A stretch of 61,347 nucleotides of DNA from Clostridia bacterium (GTDB lineage: Bacteria > Bacillota > Clostridia > Christensenellales > Borkfalkiaceae). Under the pieces are notes generated by a model. It had not been told where the DNA came from, made no database searches, and worked only from the letters and a program-made list of their open reading frames with translations. Location: NCBI GenBank assembly GCA_900767815.1, contig CAAGAM010000221.1, forward strand, positions 1 through 61,347. The letters are read 5' to 3'. Both the position numbers and the translations under genes were made by a program. Positions 60,242 through 61,347 of this stretch are shown in pieces; position 1 is the stretch's first letter; each line of letters begins with the position of its first letter.

Positions 60242-60970
60242 ATGGGTAATTTCGCCGCAATTGTTTTCAGTTTGTTTTTTATTTTTGCGATGACCGTTTC
60301 GGGTGCGCTTGCGGCGTGTTTTGTTCCCGAAAAGAAGTATTCCGATTGGCTTCCGTATCTTAACGGATTGTCGGGCGGGATAATGATAGCCGCATCCGTG
60401 TGGTCGCTTGTTTTGCCGGCTTTGGAAAGCGCGGGGGAATATGCGGCTCTGAAAACGGGCGCGGGCATCGCCGCGGGCGGACTGTTTATCCTTATAGTCG
60501 GGCTGGTTTTTCCCGAAAACGAGGACGCGGCTTTTAACAGATTGTTTCTCGCGATGACGGCGCATAATATCCCCGAGGGTATCGCCGTCGGGTTCGCTCT
60601 CGGAAGCGGAATGGTTATGACGGGCAGCGCGCTTTCGGGCGTATCGGTCGCGATAGGCATAGGCTTGCAGAATTTCCCCGAAGGGGCGGCGCTCGTCCTT
60701 CCCGCAAGGAAAATTTATTCAAGGAAAAAGTCTTTTTTCAAAGGCGTTTTAAGCGGAGCGGTTGAACCCGTGAGCGGTGCGCTCGGTGTAATCGCGGTTG
60801 CGGTTGCGTCGCGGCTTTTGCCGTACCTCATGTCCTTTTCCGCGGGGGCGATGATTTTCGTCGTCTTTTCAGAGCTTACCGCAAAGCGGGAAAAGGACGG
60901 CATAAAGCTTGCCGCGGGAGCCGTGTTAGGGTTTATTCTGATGATGACGATGGACGTTCTTTTAGGTTAA
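60242..60970 (+). CDS. ZIP-family divalent metal transporter (ZupT-like)
   Basis: 242 residues, eight membrane segments. AHNIPEGIAVGFALGSG (about 100) and IGLQNFPEGAALV (about 140) are the two metal-site helices; the second has Gln in place of the usual His in HNFPEG. Imports zinc or other divalent metals. SD GAAAGAGGAGAG. Monocistronic as far as seen. Confidence 0.9.
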   Translation: MGNFAAIVFSLFFIFAMTVSGALAACFVPEKKYSDWLPYLNGLSGGIMIAASVWSLVLPALESAGEYAALKTGAGIAAGGLFILIVGLVFPENEDAAFNRLFLAMTAHNIPEGIAVGFALGSGMVMTGSALSGVSVAIGIGLQNFPEGAALVLPARKIYSRKKSFFKGVLSGAVEPVSGALGVIAVAVASRLLPYLMSFSAGAMIFVVFSELTAKREKDGIKLAAGAVLGFILMMTMDVLLG

Positions 60971-61020
60971 AGAGCAATTTAGGTTAGCGGCAAAATCAAA
61001 CACAATCAAATCGCAAATAT

Positions 61021-61043
61021 GCGCCTATAAGTCGATTATCGAT
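61021..61043 (+). repeat. dispersed motif copy, after the ZIP gene
   Basis: gcgcctataagtcgattatcg shares ataagtcgattatc (61027-61040) exactly with 45151-45164, 4916-4929 (inverted) and 10587-10600. Confidence 0.65.
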
Positions 61044-61045
61044 AT

Positions 61046-61079
61046 AAAACGCGCCCGAAAACCTTATCGGTTTCCGGGC
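61046..61079 (-). terminator. hairpin, possible minus-strand terminator
   Basis: CCCGAAAACC (61054-61063) pairs with GGTTTCCGGG (61069-61078) with one mismatch. The minus strand continues CGCGTTTT. No minus-strand gene is seen upstream within the window. Confidence 0.4.
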
Positions 61080-61093
61080 ACGCCGCATATTAT

Positions 61094-61139
61094 TAAGTAT
61101 GCCAGCCAAGAATAATCCGAACCCCGCCAAAACGCCGAT
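61094..61139 (-). repeat. intergenic repeat, copy 2
   Basis: The reverse complement matches 49939-49984 at 42 of 46 positions. The repeat may be longer here than at 49939, where coding sequence cuts it off. Confidence 0.7.
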
Positions 61140-61338
61140 ATTTCCGCGCTTTATGCCGAATTCGCCTTCGCCCGTACAGCAAGTACGAACAAAGTCGCCT
61201 TCGACAGAAATCATCGAAAATAGCGACGTTTTGGTTGATAGCCGAGAAGAACCCCTGCTAAACTCGATTTTCAGGCGTGCCTTACGCTTAATTCTTCGTT
61301 CTTTCCACGGCTTGTATTTGTATACTAACCCGCGGAAA

Positions 61339-61347
61339 AGATCGGAA
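61339..61347 (+). other. possible sequencing-adapter remnant at the window end
   Basis: The last nine bases, agatcggaa, equal the start of the common Illumina TruSeq adapter (AGATCGGAAGAGC). It could be chance, but the position at the very end is suggestive. Confidence 0.5.

Larger units (their letters stand above)
60971..61347. other. gene-free end of the window: repeats and hairpin
   Basis: Two weak open frames cross this stretch (minus 60996-61214 and plus 61099 to the end), but neither resembles a family and both are built from the repeat sequences listed separately. It contains the dispersed motif (61021-61043), a hairpin (61046-61079) and repeat copy 2 (61094-61139). The remaining 200 bp shows no gene. 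Confidence 0.6.

Noticed and set aside
60996..61214. 72-residue minus-strand frame
   Set aside because: It covers both the dispersed motif and the 46-bp repeat; likely non-coding repeat read as protein.
61099..61347. Plus-strand frame open to the window end
   Set aside because: No SD, no family features and it lies in repeat sequence and the possible adapter.

Overview
The window reads as one chromosomal contig from an uncultured anaerobic member of the Clostridia, probably gut-associated. The evidence is the sporulation pair spoIIGA-sigE beside a sigG remnant, SigA-type promoters (TTGACA-17-TATAAT), low-to-mid GC, a DUF3343 protein, an ECF riboflavin transporter under an FMN riboswitch, and Firmicutes housekeeping neighbourhoods (tilS-hpt, prs-pth-mfd, nth-obg-yhbY, nadD/yqeK-rsfS, tsaE-tsaB-rimI, murF-ddl). 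The taxonomic placement is inference. There is no phage, insertion sequence or CRISPR array. The right end of the window finishes in a dispersed repeat and in bases matching the start of an Illumina adapter, so it is probably a contig end.

Layout. 1-2.9 kb: a truncated cysteine-repeat surface protein and a VWA-like protein. 2.9-3.8 kb: a hairpin-rich stretch, then a minus-strand tRNA operon (fMet, Met, Glu). 3.8-10.2 kb: tilS-hpt, a small XRE repressor facing a zinc-ribbon membrane protein across a double operator, a P-loop kinase-like protein, and a large membrane-anchored coiled-coil protein ending in two DUF1508 units. 10.3-24.2 kb: a mostly plus-strand run with two flavoproteins, an MBL hydrolase, rho, a nucleosidase, a patatin, an odd EPSP-synthase/shikimate-dehydrogenase fusion, a MacB-like ABC exporter, a CPBP protease, rlmH and tadA. 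24.2-31.9 kb: prs, pth, mfd and a SurA/PrsA-like lipoprotein. 32-35.3 kb: a WYL regulator and a TetR-controlled ABC-2 exporter. 35.4-37.5 kb: spoIIGA-sigE and a sigG gene cut off in region 2. 37.5-45.2 kb: a compact Wzx/Wzy polysaccharide operon ending with LicD. 45.2-61.3 kb: small hypotheticals, cysteine desulfurase/DUF3343, nth-obg-yhbY, a nadD-yqeK fusion, rsfS, a DeoC-fold protein without catalytic residues, riboswitch-ribU, the tsaE cluster, a membrane-anchored MurF, ddl and a ZIP transporter.

Most unusual items: (i) the 688-residue EPSPS-AroE fusion has lost several residues essential for catalysis in both halves; (ii) the DeoC-like protein has lost the catalytic Asp and both Lys; (iii) sigG is truncated while spoIIGA-sigE look intact, with a capsule operon directly after it; (iv) a short motif related to ctataagtcgattatc recurs in intergenic regions, mostly at 3' ends of genes; (v) a 46-bp intergenic repeat occurs twice; (vi) spoIIGA and tsaE both have a -10 box exactly 6 nt before ATG, which suggests leaderless mRNAs.

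Catalytic-residue statements come from hand alignment to remembered family sequences and should be confirmed by profile alignment.
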